Shown here piece by piece: positions 24,962 through 33,899 of a stretch of DNA of 64,000 nt (its first letter is position 1; every line of letters begins with the position of its first letter). Under the pieces are notes generated by a model that was not told the origin of the DNA, did not search any database, and was given only the letters and a program-made list of their open reading frames with translations. Origin of the DNA: Aestuariibius violaceus (GTDB lineage: Bacteria; Pseudomonadota; Alphaproteobacteria; Rhodobacterales; Rhodobacteraceae); the NCBI RefSeq assembly GCF_040779325.2, contig NZ_JBFONT020000003.1, forward strand, positions 124,001-188,000, written 5' to 3'. The translations under genes were made by a program, and so were the position numbers.

Positions 24962-25042
24962 CTCGTCGCGGCGTGATCGGCTCGCCCTTGCCGGGACGCC
25001 GGAGCGTCGCAATTTCTAAGAGGACAGTTTCAGGAGACCCAA

Positions 25043-26203
25043 ATGCCGATCAGGAACAGCATCGCCGATCTTCAGGTTGAAATCACCGAGTGGCGGCGCG
25101 ATATTCACGCCCATCCCGAAATTCTGTTCGAGACGCACCGAACGTCGGCCCTTGTCGCGGACAAGCTACGGTCGTTCGGGTGTGACGAGGTGGTCGAAGG
25201 TATTGGCCGGACCGGCGTTGTGGGCGTGATCCGGGGACGAAAGCCTGGGGACAAGACCATCGGCTTGCGCGCCGATATGGATGCCTTGCCGATCCATGAG
25301 GCGACGGGACTTGATTATGCATCGAAGACACCCGGCGCGATGCATGCCTGTGGTCATGACGGACACACTGCAATGCTGATGGGGGCCGCGAAGTATCTGG
25401 CTGAGACCCGGAATTTCGCCGGAACGGTTGTGGTGATCTTTCAGCCTGCCGAAGAAGGTGGCGGTGGAGGCCGGGAGATGTGCGAAGATGGCCTGATGGA
25501 CCGATGGAAGATCGACGAGGTCTACGGGATGCATAATTGGCCCGGTCGTCCCGTCGGCTCCTTTGCGATTCGTCCGGGGTCGTTCTTCGCCGCCACGGAC
25601 ATCTTCGAGATCGAAATTGAAGGGAGGGGTGGTCACGCCGCCAAGCCGCAGGAGACGATCGACACCACGATCGTCGCTGCCTCGATCGTCACGGCGCTGC
25701 AGACGATCGCAAGCCGGAATGCAGACCCGACGGAGCAGATCGTTGTGTCCGTAACTTCTTTCGAGACCTCAAGCACCGCATTCAACGTGATCCCGCAGAA
25801 GGTGTATCTGAAAGGAACCGTTCGGACCTTGTCGCCGGAGATAAGGGATCTGGCGGAACGGCGGCTCACCGAGATAGCCGAACGGCAAGCAGCGGTCTTT
25901 GGCGCGGTGGCGCGGGTGGACTATCACCGAAATTATCCGGTGATGGTCAACCACGATGCCGAGACCGCCCATGCTGCGGAAGCTGCCAGGCGTGTCTCGG
26001 GGGATTGCTCGGAAGCACCGCTCGTCATGGGGGGAGAGGATTTCGCCTTCATGCTGGAGGAGCGACCTGGAGCCTATATCCTGGTCGGTAATGGCGACAC
26101 GGCGATGGTTCACCACCCGGAATACAACTTCAACGACGACGCAATTCCCGCTGGTGTGTCCTGGTGGGCCGAGATTGCAGAGATGCGCCTGCCAGCGTCT
26201 TGA
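25043..26203 (+). CDS. M20D amidohydrolase (hippurate hydrolase/aminoacylase-like)
   Basis: A 386-aa metal-dependent amidohydrolase of the M20D subgroup (HipO/IlvL/AbgB type). It has RRDIHAHPEILFET near the N-terminus, the ligand motif MHACGHDGHTAMLMGAA (Cys-Gly-His), FQPAEEGGGGG (catalytic Glu pair), GRGGHAAKP and the late ligand VMGGEDFAFMLE. It hydrolyses N-acyl amino acids or related amides in the cytoplasm. It forms a pair with the preceding ArgE-like gene opposite the peptide transporter. Confidence 0.93.
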   Translation: MPIRNSIADLQVEITEWRRDIHAHPEILFETHRTSALVADKLRSFGCDEVVEGIGRTGVVGVIRGRKPGDKTIGLRADMDALPIHEATGLDYASKTPGAMHACGHDGHTAMLMGAAKYLAETRNFAGTVVVIFQPAEEGGGGGREMCEDGLMDRWKIDEVYGMHNWPGRPVGSFAIRPGSFFAATDIFEIEIEGRGGHAAKPQETIDTTIVAASIVTALQTIASRNADPTEQIVVSVTSFETSSTAFNVIPQKVYLKGTVRTLSPEIRDLAERRLTEIAERQAAVFGAVARVDYHRNYPVMVNHDAETAHAAEAARRVSGDCSEAPLVMGGEDFAFMLEERPGAYILVGNGDTAMVHHPEYNFNDDAIPAGVSWWAEIAEMRLPAS

Positions 26204-26276
26204 CGGGGTCCTGCATCAGTCAGGACAGAACTACTTCAACTTTTACGAATTTTCTTTGCTTTGGCGGACAACCTGT

Positions 26277-26297
26277 CGACCGACATTTGTCGGGTCG
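26277..26297. terminator. Imperfect hairpin downstream of the M20D gene
   Basis: CGACCGACA (26277-26285) pairs with TGTC-GGG-TCG (26288-26297) with one bulged G. It lies 74 bases after the stop in an AT-richer stretch; no T-run follows. A weak terminator candidate. Confidence 0.3.
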
Positions 26298-26423
26298 CAC
26301 ACAGCTATAGAAATAAGGGAGCACGCTGAGGTCGAAGCGTTCAATTCCTGGACTTTTGGCGCGACACGAGGTGGCGAAAGACTGCCAATCTTTTTATTCG
26401 ACGCCTTTTGTTTCGTCAAAGCT

Positions 26424-26452
26424 TTGCACAAGCAGAATTTGCCTGCTACATG
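26424..26452 (+). promoter_or_regulatory. Possible sigma-70 promoter of the poly-Asp gene
   Basis: TTGCAC (26424-26429), a 17-base spacer, then TACATG (26447-26452). The -35 is good and the -10 weak. The predicted start of transcription would give a leader of about 30 bases carrying a strong AAGGAGG ribosome-binding site. Confidence 0.35.
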
Positions 26453-26489
26453 TCCAAGTTGAGAGAACTTTTTGACTAAGGAGGCCTCC

Positions 26490-26762
<273 letters not shown>

Positions 26763-26785
26763 CTTAGTGTTTCTTTATTTTTTTG

Positions 26786-26819
26786 ACCGCGTCCGCTGGC
26801 CGGGCGCGGTTTTCTTTTG
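26786..26819 (+). terminator. Rho-independent terminator of the poly-Asp gene
   Basis: ACCGCG, a T-G wobble, and CCG pair with CGG and CGCGGT around a CTGGC loop, followed by TTTTCTTTT. This is the clearest intrinsic terminator in the window. Confidence 0.85.
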
Positions 26820-26864
26820 TGCCACCCCATTGAAGCTGTGATCCGTCCCGATTAGGCGCGGGGC

Positions 26865-28214
26865 ATGGCTTATGCAGATCCATACAGGCGCGAGGCGGAA
26901 GCTTTGCTGCAACTCGGATTGCCGTTGATCGGCAGCCAGCTGGCTGCGCTTGCGATCGGAATAACTGATGTCATCATGCTTGGCCGCTATAGCGTCGATG
27001 CGCTGGCGGCCGGCGTTCTGGGCCATTCGGTCCTGTTCGCGTTCATCATGCTTGGTGCAGGATTCGCCTTCGCAGTCATGCCTTTGGTTGCGACCGCGGA
27101 TGCTGAGGGGGACCGTACCACGCTGCGTCGCGTGACCCGAATGGGGCTCTGGCTCTCGGTCGGCTTCGGGATCGTCATGTTGCCGCTGATGCTGGTCGGG
27201 CCGGGCTTGCTGTCGGTTCTGGGTCAGCCAGAGGAGCTTGCCGCTGATGCTGGGCTTTACCTGCAGATCGCGGGCCTCGGAATCGCACCCGCGCTTGTCC
27301 TTTTCACAATGCGCAGCGCCTTGTCTGCAGTTGAGCGGACGCAGGCGGTGCTTTGGGCGACGATCCTTAGCGCCTTGGTGAACCTTGGGCTGAACTGGGT
27401 GCTGATCTTCGGACGCTTCGGATTTCCGGAACTTGGTGTCGCTGGTGCTGCGATCGCTTCGGTCGTTGTGCAATGCGTCGGGGCCGGCGCGCTGGCGCTT
27501 TACGCCCGCTACGTCTTCAGGGCTGAGAAGCTTTTCTCGCGGATCTGGCGGGTGGATACCGAGGCGATGGCGCAGGTGTTTCGGCTGGGTCTGCCAATCG
27601 GGTTGACCCATTTAAGCGAAGTAGGTCTTTTCGCGGCGGCTGCGATCATGGTCGGCTGGATCGGGACGGTGGAGGTTGCGGCGCATGGCGTCGCGCTGCA
27701 GGCGGCCTCGGTCACATTCATGTTCCATCTGGGGCTCAGCCATGCGGCGACGGTGCGCGCCGGGAGTGCCTATGGACGGCGGGACCGGACGGATCTGATG
27801 CGCGGCGCGGGTGTGGCGCTAACCTTGTCTTGCCTCTTTGCTTTAATCACCGTTTTGCTGTTCATCGCGCTTCCGGAACCGATTGCGGGCATCTTCCTTG
27901 ATCGGTCGGATCCGGAGGCACCACAGGTGATCAAGGTAGCTGTCGTCCTGATCTTCATGGCGGCGCTGTTCCAGGTTGCTGACGGGATGCAGGTGATGGT
28001 GCTGGGGCTTCTGCGGGGGCTGCATGATACGGCCTGGCCAATGGGGCTGGCTGCGGGGAGCTATTGGTTGGTTGGTATTCCTCTCAGCTATGTCCTGGGC
28101 CATGTAGCGGGATACGGGGCCGTCGGCGTCTGGTGGGGCCTTGTTGCGGGTTTGGGTTGTGCGGGCGTTCTTTTGATGGGCCGCTTCGTGCAGCGGTCCC
28201 GGATGCTTGCATGA
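26865..28214 (+). CDS. MATE family multidrug/cation efflux transporter
   Basis: A 449-aa inner-membrane antiporter with about 12 hydrophobic helices in two homologous halves. Family features include LIGSQLAALAIGITDVIMLGRYSVDALAAGVLG at the N-terminus, SALVNLGLNWVLIFG, and in the second half GLPIGLTHLSEVGLFAAAAIMVGWIG. Such NorM-type carriers export drugs with Na+ or H+. It is followed 30 bases later by dedA. Confidence 0.93.
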   Translation: MAYADPYRREAEALLQLGLPLIGSQLAALAIGITDVIMLGRYSVDALAAGVLGHSVLFAFIMLGAGFAFAVMPLVATADAEGDRTTLRRVTRMGLWLSVGFGIVMLPLMLVGPGLLSVLGQPEELAADAGLYLQIAGLGIAPALVLFTMRSALSAVERTQAVLWATILSALVNLGLNWVLIFGRFGFPELGVAGAAIASVVVQCVGAGALALYARYVFRAEKLFSRIWRVDTEAMAQVFRLGLPIGLTHLSEVGLFAAAAIMVGWIGTVEVAAHGVALQAASVTFMFHLGLSHAATVRAGSAYGRRDRTDLMRGAGVALTLSCLFALITVLLFIALPEPIAGIFLDRSDPEAPQVIKVAVVLIFMAALFQVADGMQVMVLGLLRGLHDTAWPMGLAAGSYWLVGIPLSYVLGHVAGYGAVGVWWGLVAGLGCAGVLLMGRFVQRSRMLA

Positions 28215-28244
28215 CGCCGACCAGGATGATGATGTCGCCCTGAC

Positions 28245-28889
28245 ATGTTCGATCTCATCTCAGGCTGGATGGAAGCAGGCGGGGCAGTTGCCGTCTTTGC
28301 ACTGATGTTTCTGGAGAACCTTTTCCCACCGATTCCGTCGGAACTGGTTATGCCGCTTGCCGGCTTCAAAGCAGCCAGAGGCGATCTGAATGTTGTCGCG
28401 GTTTTGGTTAGTGGCACGGCTGGATCGGTTCTGGGAGCTTTGTTCTGGTACTGGGTCGGCGCAAAGTTCGGAGAGCGGCGCCTAATCCGGTTTGTCGATG
28501 GTCACGGTTTCTGGCTGACCGTGGGGCCTGACGACATAAGGCGAGCGCTTGGTTGGTTTGACCGGCATGGGGCTGCAGCAGTCTTTTTCGGGCGGATGGT
28601 CCCGGGCATCCGCACCCTGATCTCGGTTCCCGCTGGCCTTTCACGGATGCCGCTTCCACGGTTCCTGCTGCTGACCACACTTGGCAGCGCGATCTGGACG
28701 GGGTTTCTGACCCTTGCCGGCTACATCCTTGAGGCACAGTACCACCGCATCGAGGTGTGGCTGAATCCGATCACCACCGCCATCGTCATTGGCCTTGCCG
28801 CTATCTATCTTTTCCGATTGGCGCTCGGCATCCGGCAGCGCTTCTCGCGGCGCAATCGCGGGCGGTCAACTCCGCGCGAGAGGGGGTAA
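28245..28889 (+). CDS. DedA family (SNARE-associated/VTT domain) membrane protein
   Basis: A 214-aa inner-membrane protein. The VTT pattern is present: MFLENLFPPIPSELVMPLAGF near residue 24, then the GTAGSVLGALFWYWVGAKFG segment and FFGRMVPGIRTLISVPAGLSRMPLPRF (the conserved F/G-R-x-x-P-x-x-R motif). DedA proteins are implicated in lipid (for example undecaprenyl phosphate) translocation and membrane homeostasis. The basic tail is short. Confidence 0.92.
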   Translation: MFDLISGWMEAGGAVAVFALMFLENLFPPIPSELVMPLAGFKAARGDLNVVAVLVSGTAGSVLGALFWYWVGAKFGERRLIRFVDGHGFWLTVGPDDIRRALGWFDRHGAAAVFFGRMVPGIRTLISVPAGLSRMPLPRFLLLTTLGSAIWTGFLTLAGYILEAQYHRIEVWLNPITTAIVIGLAAIYLFRLALGIRQRFSRRNRGRSTPRERG

Positions 28890-28943
28890 CGCAAGAGGAG
28901 TGGCGGCGTAGAGTGCGGCCATCATCCACTTGGAGTGTTCCCG

Positions 28944-29459
28944 ATGAAATTCCTGATGACAGCCGCCTTGCTCGCAGGGCTTGCCGGAGCCGCCTTCGCC
29001 GGGCCGCAATATGTTGACGACACAGGTTTTGCGGTGTCCGGCTACGACGTGGTCGCCTATCGTGACCTGGCGCAGGTGCCTGTTGGCCAATCGCAACCTG
29101 CCGGGGTGCCCGGACGGTCCGACATCACGGCGGAGTATAACGGCGCTGTCTTCGCTTTCGCGACAGAGGAGAACCGGGAGCGGTTCCTGACCGACCCGGC
29201 TTTCTACGCGCCGCAATATGATGGCCATTGCGCCTATGGCGTCGCGCAGGGTGGCAAGGTGCCGGGCAATCCGAACCTTTGGCGGATCGTAGACGACAGG
29301 CTCTACCTCAACATCACGTCGAATGTGGTGACCTTCTGGGAAGAGGACATTCCTGCCAACATCTCTCTGTCCGAAGGGAACTGGCCGGGTATCGAGGCGG
29401 CGGATGCGTCTGATCGGGCAATTCCGCAATTCTCGTCGGAGGCGCCGGTTGCAGACTGA
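28944..29459 (+). CDS. Exported YHS domain-containing protein
   Basis: A 171-aa periplasmic protein with a signal peptide (MKFLMTAALLAGLAGAAFA). The mature part begins with VDDTGFAVSGYDVVAYRDLAQV and continues AEYNGAVFAFATEENRERFLTDPAFYAPQYDGHCAYGVAQG, the pattern of exported YHS proteins. These are thought to bind metal, and C101 in the mature core is a candidate ligand. TTGGAG 8 bases before the ATG at 28944 fixes the start. It overlaps the next gene by 11 bases. Confidence 0.88.
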   Translation: MKFLMTAALLAGLAGAAFAGPQYVDDTGFAVSGYDVVAYRDLAQVPVGQSQPAGVPGRSDITAEYNGAVFAFATEENRERFLTDPAFYAPQYDGHCAYGVAQGGKVPGNPNLWRIVDDRLYLNITSNVVTFWEEDIPANISLSEGNWPGIEAADASDRAIPQFSSEAPVAD

Positions 29460-29886
29460 CCGTCGCACATTTCTGATCGGAGGCGCGGCGCTCCTGGGCG
29501 GTACCGCGATACTCTGGCAGTCAGGCGGCGCCGGGGCGAGTGGCGCCGTGATGACGCCCGACGAAGCGTACCGGGCGGTCAATGCGGGAGAGATCCTGCT
29601 GGTCGATATCCGTAGGCCTGACGAATGGACGGCGACAGGTATCGCGGAAGGTGCCGTGCCGATAGATATGCGGCGGGACGATTTCCTGACATCTGTGGCC
29701 GCCGCGGCTAACGGCCGCCCTGTCGCTATCATATGCGCACGTGGTGTCCGCTCGCGGCGTCTGGCTGCGCGGATGGCTGCGGCAGGGCTGACCGATGTCA
29801 TCGATATCCCGGAGGGCATGTTGGGATCGCCGGCCGGTCCGGGCTGGATCACCCGGGATCTGCCGATTTCGGTGGTGACCGGGTAG
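29449..29886 (+). CDS. Tat-exported rhodanese-like protein (TTG start)
   Basis: A 145-aa protein. From the TTG at 29449 (GGAG 8 bases upstream) it begins with TDRRTFLIGGAALLGG, a twin-arginine-type signal. The rhodanese domain follows: LLVDIRRPDEW, then the active-site loop IICARGVRS with C96, matching the CxxGxR persulfide loop. Periplasmic sulfurtransferase or thiol chemistry is likely. It is translationally coupled to the YHS gene, suggesting the two act together. Confidence 0.85.
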   Translation: MQTDRRTFLIGGAALLGGTAILWQSGGAGASGAVMTPDEAYRAVNAGEILLVDIRRPDEWTATGIAEGAVPIDMRRDDFLTSVAAAANGRPVAIICARGVRSRRLAARMAAAGLTDVIDIPEGMLGSPAGPGWITRDLPISVVTG

Positions 29887-29994
29887 CTCATGCAACGCCC
29901 ACCGCGCGCAGGCGGAAGGGGGCGTTGAGGAATAGCGGGCAGGTTGCCCCTCGACGGCGCTGGAAACGGCGGAGCGATTCGAGGGGATGCGGGC

Positions 29995-31155
29995 ATGTTC
30001 GACTTTCTGAAGCGGAAGGCGCCTGAGGCGAAAGCCTCGGCCACTGGGCGGGTGATCGCGCATGCGAGCGCAGGTCGTGTGGCGTGGAGCCCGCGGGATG
30101 CGGTTTCGCTGACGCGGACCGGTTTCACGGGCAATCCGGTGGGCTTTCGCGCGGTCAAGCTGATCGCAGAGGCTGCCGCCGCCCTGCCGGTGACGCTTCA
30201 GGATCGAACGACGCGCTACGATGCCCATCCTGTCATCGATTTACTGACACGGCCGAATGGCGCCCAGGGACGCGAGGCGTTTCTGGAATCGCTTTACGGG
30301 CAGCTTCTGCTGACCGGCAACGGATATGTCGAAGCTGTCGGCGAGGAGATGCCGGGGGAGATGCATGTCCTTCGGTCCGACCGGATGCGGCTGGTGCCCG
30401 GCGCGGATGGCTGGCCCGTTGCCTATGAGTATGCGGTGGGGGGGCGCAAGCATCGGTTCGATCTGAACGGCGGCGTCTCCCCCGTGTGCCACATCCGGGC
30501 CTTCCATCCGCAGGATGACCATTACGGTCTGTCGCCGATGCAGGCGGCGGCGCAGGCGCTGGACGTCCACAATGCGGCCTCGCGCTGGTCGAAGGCGCTG
30601 TTGGACAACGCCGCGCGGCCTTCGGGCGCGATCGTCTATCGCGGTGTGGATGGGCACGGGCAGCTGAGCGCCGATCAGTTCGAGCGGCTGCAGATGGAGA
30701 TGGAGAGCCAGCACCAGGGCGCGCGCAATGCCGGTCGGCCGATGCTGCTGGAAGGTGGGCTGGATTGGAAACCCATGGGCTTTTCGCCGTCGGACATGGA
30801 GTTCCAGAAAACGAAGGAGGCGGCCGCGCGGGAGATCGCGGTGGCGTTCGGCGTGCCGCCGATGTTGCTGGGGATCCCGGGCGACGCGACCTACGCCAAT
30901 TATGCGGAGGCGAACCGGGCCTTCTACCGGCTGACGGTCCTGCCACTCGCCGGGCGGGTGCTGAGTTCGCTGGGCGATTGGCTGTCGGATTTCGCAGGCG
31001 AGGTGCTGACGCTTGCCGCCGATCTCGACCAGGTGCCGGCGCTGTCTGCCGAGCGGGAGGCGCTTTGGCGACGCGTGGGAGAGGCCGGGTTCCTGACCGA
31101 TGTCGAAAAGCGCCGGATGCTGGGGCTGCCTGTCGTGGAGATGGGCGATGAATGA
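29995..31155 (+). CDS. Gene transfer agent portal protein (g3)
   Basis: A 386-aa HK97-type portal that forms the dodecameric DNA channel of the GTA head. It starts MFDFLKRK with GAGGGG upstream. Family features are PVGFRAVKLIAEAAAALPV, HPVIDLLTRPN, HIRAFHPQDDHYGLSPMQAAAQALD, and the conserved KEAAAREIAVAFGVPPMLLGIPGDATYANYAEANRAFYR region. It opens the GTA cluster here. The terminase (g2) that normally precedes it is absent; a rhodanese gene lies 108 bases upstream instead. Confidence 0.95.
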   Translation: MFDFLKRKAPEAKASATGRVIAHASAGRVAWSPRDAVSLTRTGFTGNPVGFRAVKLIAEAAAALPVTLQDRTTRYDAHPVIDLLTRPNGAQGREAFLESLYGQLLLTGNGYVEAVGEEMPGEMHVLRSDRMRLVPGADGWPVAYEYAVGGRKHRFDLNGGVSPVCHIRAFHPQDDHYGLSPMQAAAQALDVHNAASRWSKALLDNAARPSGAIVYRGVDGHGQLSADQFERLQMEMESQHQGARNAGRPMLLEGGLDWKPMGFSPSDMEFQKTKEAAAREIAVAFGVPPMLLGIPGDATYANYAEANRAFYRLTVLPLAGRVLSSLGDWLSDFAGEVLTLAADLDQVPALSAEREALWRRVGEAGFLTDVEKRRMLGLPVVEMGDE

Positions 31156-31384
31156 GAAAGACGGGTTCGAGCCATTTGATTGCGCCCCGGCGCTGCGAAT
31201 CGCGGCGAATGAACGGGTGGCGGCGCTGCAATTCGCGCAGCTCGATGCGCGGTTGGTGAAGATCGAAGAGATGATGGAGCGGCTGGACCGGCGGCTCTGG
31301 CTCACCGTTTACGGTGTGGTGGGTGTGATTTTGGCGCAGGCGTTTCAGTCGATCCTGACGGCGACGCCGGGAGGAGGGGTCTGA
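31148..31384 (+). CDS. GTA g3.5 small membrane protein
   Basis: A 78-aa protein in the position of RcGTA orf g3.5. It has a short coiled-coil-like stretch (LVKIEEMMERLDRRLW) followed by a C-terminal hydrophobic segment (LTVYGVVGVILAQAFQSIL). It overlaps the portal gene by 8 bases and its stop overlaps the protease start by one base (TGATG). Role unknown. Confidence 0.85.
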   Translation: MNEKDGFEPFDCAPALRIAANERVAALQFAQLDARLVKIEEMMERLDRRLWLTVYGVVGVILAQAFQSILTATPGGGV

Positions 31385-31938
31385 TGGATCTGGAGCACAA
31401 GTTTTGCCGTCTGGGCGGCGATGTCACCGTACGCGAGGCGGCGGCCGGGGGGGCGGTGATCGAAGGATACGCCTCGCTGTTCGGGATCTGTGATCAGGGT
31501 GGAGATGTTGTTTCATCAGGAGCTTACGGGGCATCTTTGAAGCGTCTCAAGGAGTCCGGCGGGACCGTCAAGATGCTGTGGCAGCATGATCCGGCGCAGC
31601 CGATCGGCGTCTGGGATGAGGTGCGCGAGGACAAGCGCGGGCTCTACGTGAAGGGCCGCCTTTTGGAGGATGTCGCGCGGGCACGCGAAGCGGCGGCCCT
31701 GGTTCGGGCCGGGGCGATCGACGGGCTGTCGATCGGCTATCGCACGGTCCGGGCGGGAAAATCGGACAAGGGCGGTCGGCTCTTGTCGGAACTGGAGCTT
31801 TGGGAAGTGTCGCTGGTGACCTTCCCGATGCTTCCGGAGGCGCGTGTCGACGCCAAGGGGGACGACCCTGACGCGGCGGCGATGCGTGATCTGGCGGTGG
31901 CGCTCGAAGAAGGGCGGCGCCTGTTGGCCGGGACCTGA
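31384..31938 (+). CDS. GTA prohead protease (g4, HK97 family)
   Basis: A 184-aa serine protease (U35/S78 family) that trims the capsid during head maturation. The catalytic His is in MLWQHDPAQPIG and the Ser in DGLSIGYRT; the conserved ELWEVSLVTFPM follows. It immediately precedes the capsid gene. Confidence 0.93.
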   Translation: MDLEHKFCRLGGDVTVREAAAGGAVIEGYASLFGICDQGGDVVSSGAYGASLKRLKESGGTVKMLWQHDPAQPIGVWDEVREDKRGLYVKGRLLEDVARAREAAALVRAGAIDGLSIGYRTVRAGKSDKGGRLLSELELWEVSLVTFPMLPEARVDAKGDDPDAAAMRDLAVALEEGRRLLAGT

Positions 31939-31972
31939 GCCGGCGTTTCGAAGACCACGAGAAGGGAAGACC

Positions 31973-33154
31973 ATGACCACACCCGAGACGAAGGCTCGGG
32001 CCGGGGAGGCTTTGTCTCCGGCCGGGGAGCTGGCGGGCGCGATGCGCGCCTTTTCGAGCGAAATCAAGAGCTTCAAAGACGACATTCAGTTGAGACTTCA
32101 AAAACAGGATGACCGCATGACCATGCTGGACCGCAAGACCCTGGCGGCGCGCCGCCCCGCCCTCGAAACCAAGGCCGAGGCCGAGACACCGCATGTGGAA
32201 GCCTTCGGTGCCTACCTGCGCTCGGGTGATGATGACGGGCTGCGCGGGCTCGACCTTGAAGGCAAGGCGCTTGGCACCAGCGTTGCGGCCGATGGCGGCT
32301 ACCTCGTCGATCCCAAGACGTCCGACACGATCCAGTCGACGCTGAATTCCACCGCATCGCTGCGGTCGATCGCCAGCGTCGTGCAGGTCGAGGCGACGTC
32401 GTTCGACGTTCTCGTCGATCATACCGAACTGGGCGCTGGTTGGGTCGCTGAGGCGAGCGGCGTGGCCGAGACCGACACGCCCAAGATCGACCGGATCTCG
32501 ATCCCGCTGCACGAGCTGTCGGCCTTGCCGAAAGCCTCGCAGCGTCTGCTGGACGATGCCGCGTTCGACATCGAGGGCTGGCTTGCGGGCCGCATCGCGC
32601 AGAAGTTCGCGCGGTCGGAAGCCGCAGCCTTCATCACCGGCAACGGCGTCGACAAGCCGCGTGGCTTCCTGAGCCATCCGGTTGTCGCTGCGGGCACCGA
32701 GCAGTGGGGCGAGATCGGCTATGTTCCGACCGGCACCGATGGCGACATCACCAATGCCGACGCGATCATCGAACTGGTCTATGCGCTGGGTGCCGAATAT
32801 CGCGCCAACGCGACCTTCGTCATGAATTCCAAGACCGCGGGCAAGATCCGCAAGCTCAAGGACAATGACGGCCGGTTCCTGTGGTCCGACGGTCTGGCCG
32901 CCGGCGAGCCTGCGCGCCTTGTCGGCTATCCGGTGCTCATCGCCGAAGACATGCCCGATATCGCCAGCGGGGCGGACGCGATCGCATTTGGTGATTTCAA
33001 CGCCGGTTACACCATCGCCGAACGGCCGGACCTGCGCATCCTGCGCGATCCGTTCTCGGCCAAGCCGCATGTCCTGTTCTACGCGACCAAGCGCGTTGGC
33101 GGCGATGTCACCGACTTCCAGGCGATCAAGGTCCTGAAGTTCCAGGTTTCCTGA
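31973..33154 (+). CDS. GTA major capsid protein (g5, HK97 fold)
   Basis: A 393-aa HK97-fold capsid subunit. The first ~100 residues are a helical delta domain (AFSSEIKSFKDDIQLRLQKQDDRM) expected to be removed by g4. The mature part contains DGGYLVDPKTSDTI, LPKASQRLLDDAAFDIEGWLAGRIAQKFARSE in the spine-helix region and NGVDKPRGFL. GAAGGGA precedes the ATG at 31973. A strong hairpin follows the stop. Confidence 0.95.
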   Translation: MTTPETKARAGEALSPAGELAGAMRAFSSEIKSFKDDIQLRLQKQDDRMTMLDRKTLAARRPALETKAEAETPHVEAFGAYLRSGDDDGLRGLDLEGKALGTSVAADGGYLVDPKTSDTIQSTLNSTASLRSIASVVQVEATSFDVLVDHTELGAGWVAEASGVAETDTPKIDRISIPLHELSALPKASQRLLDDAAFDIEGWLAGRIAQKFARSEAAAFITGNGVDKPRGFLSHPVVAAGTEQWGEIGYVPTGTDGDITNADAIIELVYALGAEYRANATFVMNSKTAGKIRKLKDNDGRFLWSDGLAAGEPARLVGYPVLIAEDMPDIASGADAIAFGDFNAGYTIAERPDLRILRDPFSAKPHVLFYATKRVGGDVTDFQAIKVLKFQVS

Positions 33155-33170
33155 TCCGGGGTTGCGGTTG

Positions 33171-33193
33171 GGATGCCCCCAAGCGGGGCATCC
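33171..33193 (+). terminator. Stem-loop after the GTA capsid gene
   Basis: A perfect 9-bp stem GGATGCCCC / GGGGCATCC with loop CAAGC, 16 bases after the capsid stop and about 107 before g6. No T-run follows. It may stabilise the capsid message or reduce read-through so that capsid exceeds tail proteins. Confidence 0.6.
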
Positions 33194-33299
33194 TATCGGG
33201 CGCGCGTCACGCGGCAGCCGCACCGTCTAGCTGCTCCCTTCCGTCCGAGGGGTGCGGTGGCGCGCGTCCACATGAAGATCTTTCGAGCTGGAGATGACG

Positions 33300-33899
33300 A
33301 TGATGTTGACCGAAGAGACCGCGGTGCCGGTGGAGGCGCTTCCGGTCGAACCATTCAAGGACCACCTCCGGCTGGGGACGGGCTTTGGCGAGAGCGGGCT
33401 ACAGGATGGGCTGCTCGAGAGCTTTCTGCGCGCGGCGATCCTTGCTGTCGAAGCGCGGACCGGGAAGGCCCTGATCGCGCGGAACTTCACGCTGCGGATC
33501 GGCGCGTGGCGGGGCAGGGCGGCGCAGCCGCTTTACATCGCGCCGGTGCAAACGCTGAACGGCGTGACCACGATCGAGGCGGATGGGACCGAGCACGCCG
33601 AGGCGCTATCGCGCTTTCGGCTGGAACCCGACGCGCAGCGGCCGGTTCTGGCGGCAGTTGGAACCACATTGCCGACGATCCCGTCGGGCGGGGCTGTTCG
33701 GTTGAGTTTTCGCGCGGGCTTTGCCGAAAGCTGGGAGGGGCTGCCGGCGGACCTGGCGCAGGCGGTGCTTCTGCTGGCCGCGCATTACTACGAATACCGT
33801 CATGAAACGGCGCTGGGCGAGGGCTGCATGCCGTTCGGTGTGACGGCGCTGATTGAACGCTACCGTGTCGTGCGCCTATTCGGCGGAGGTGAGGGATGA
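33300..33899 (+). CDS. GTA head-tail adaptor (g6)
   Basis: A 199-aa head-tail connector of the HK97 gp6/DUF3168-neighbour type. The helical N-terminus (PFKDHLRLGTGFGESGLQDGLLESFLRAAILAVEARTGKAL) and LAQAVLLLAAHYYEYRHE near the C-terminus are typical. Three ATGs (33294, 33300, 33303) are close together; GGAG abuts the first and lies 6 bases before the second, so I use 33300. It overlaps g7 by 4 bases. Confidence 0.9.
   Translation: MMLTEETAVPVEALPVEPFKDHLRLGTGFGESGLQDGLLESFLRAAILAVEARTGKALIARNFTLRIGAWRGRAAQPLYIAPVQTLNGVTTIEADGTEHAEALSRFRLEPDAQRPVLAAVGTTLPTIPSGGAVRLSFRAGFAESWEGLPADLAQAVLLLAAHYYEYRHETALGEGCMPFGVTALIERYRVVRLFGGGEG

Noticed and set aside
31568..33223. 551-codon minus-strand frame opposite the GTA protease and capsid genes
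   Set aside because: Covered by genes with strong family motifs; composition typical of antisense in high-GC DNA.
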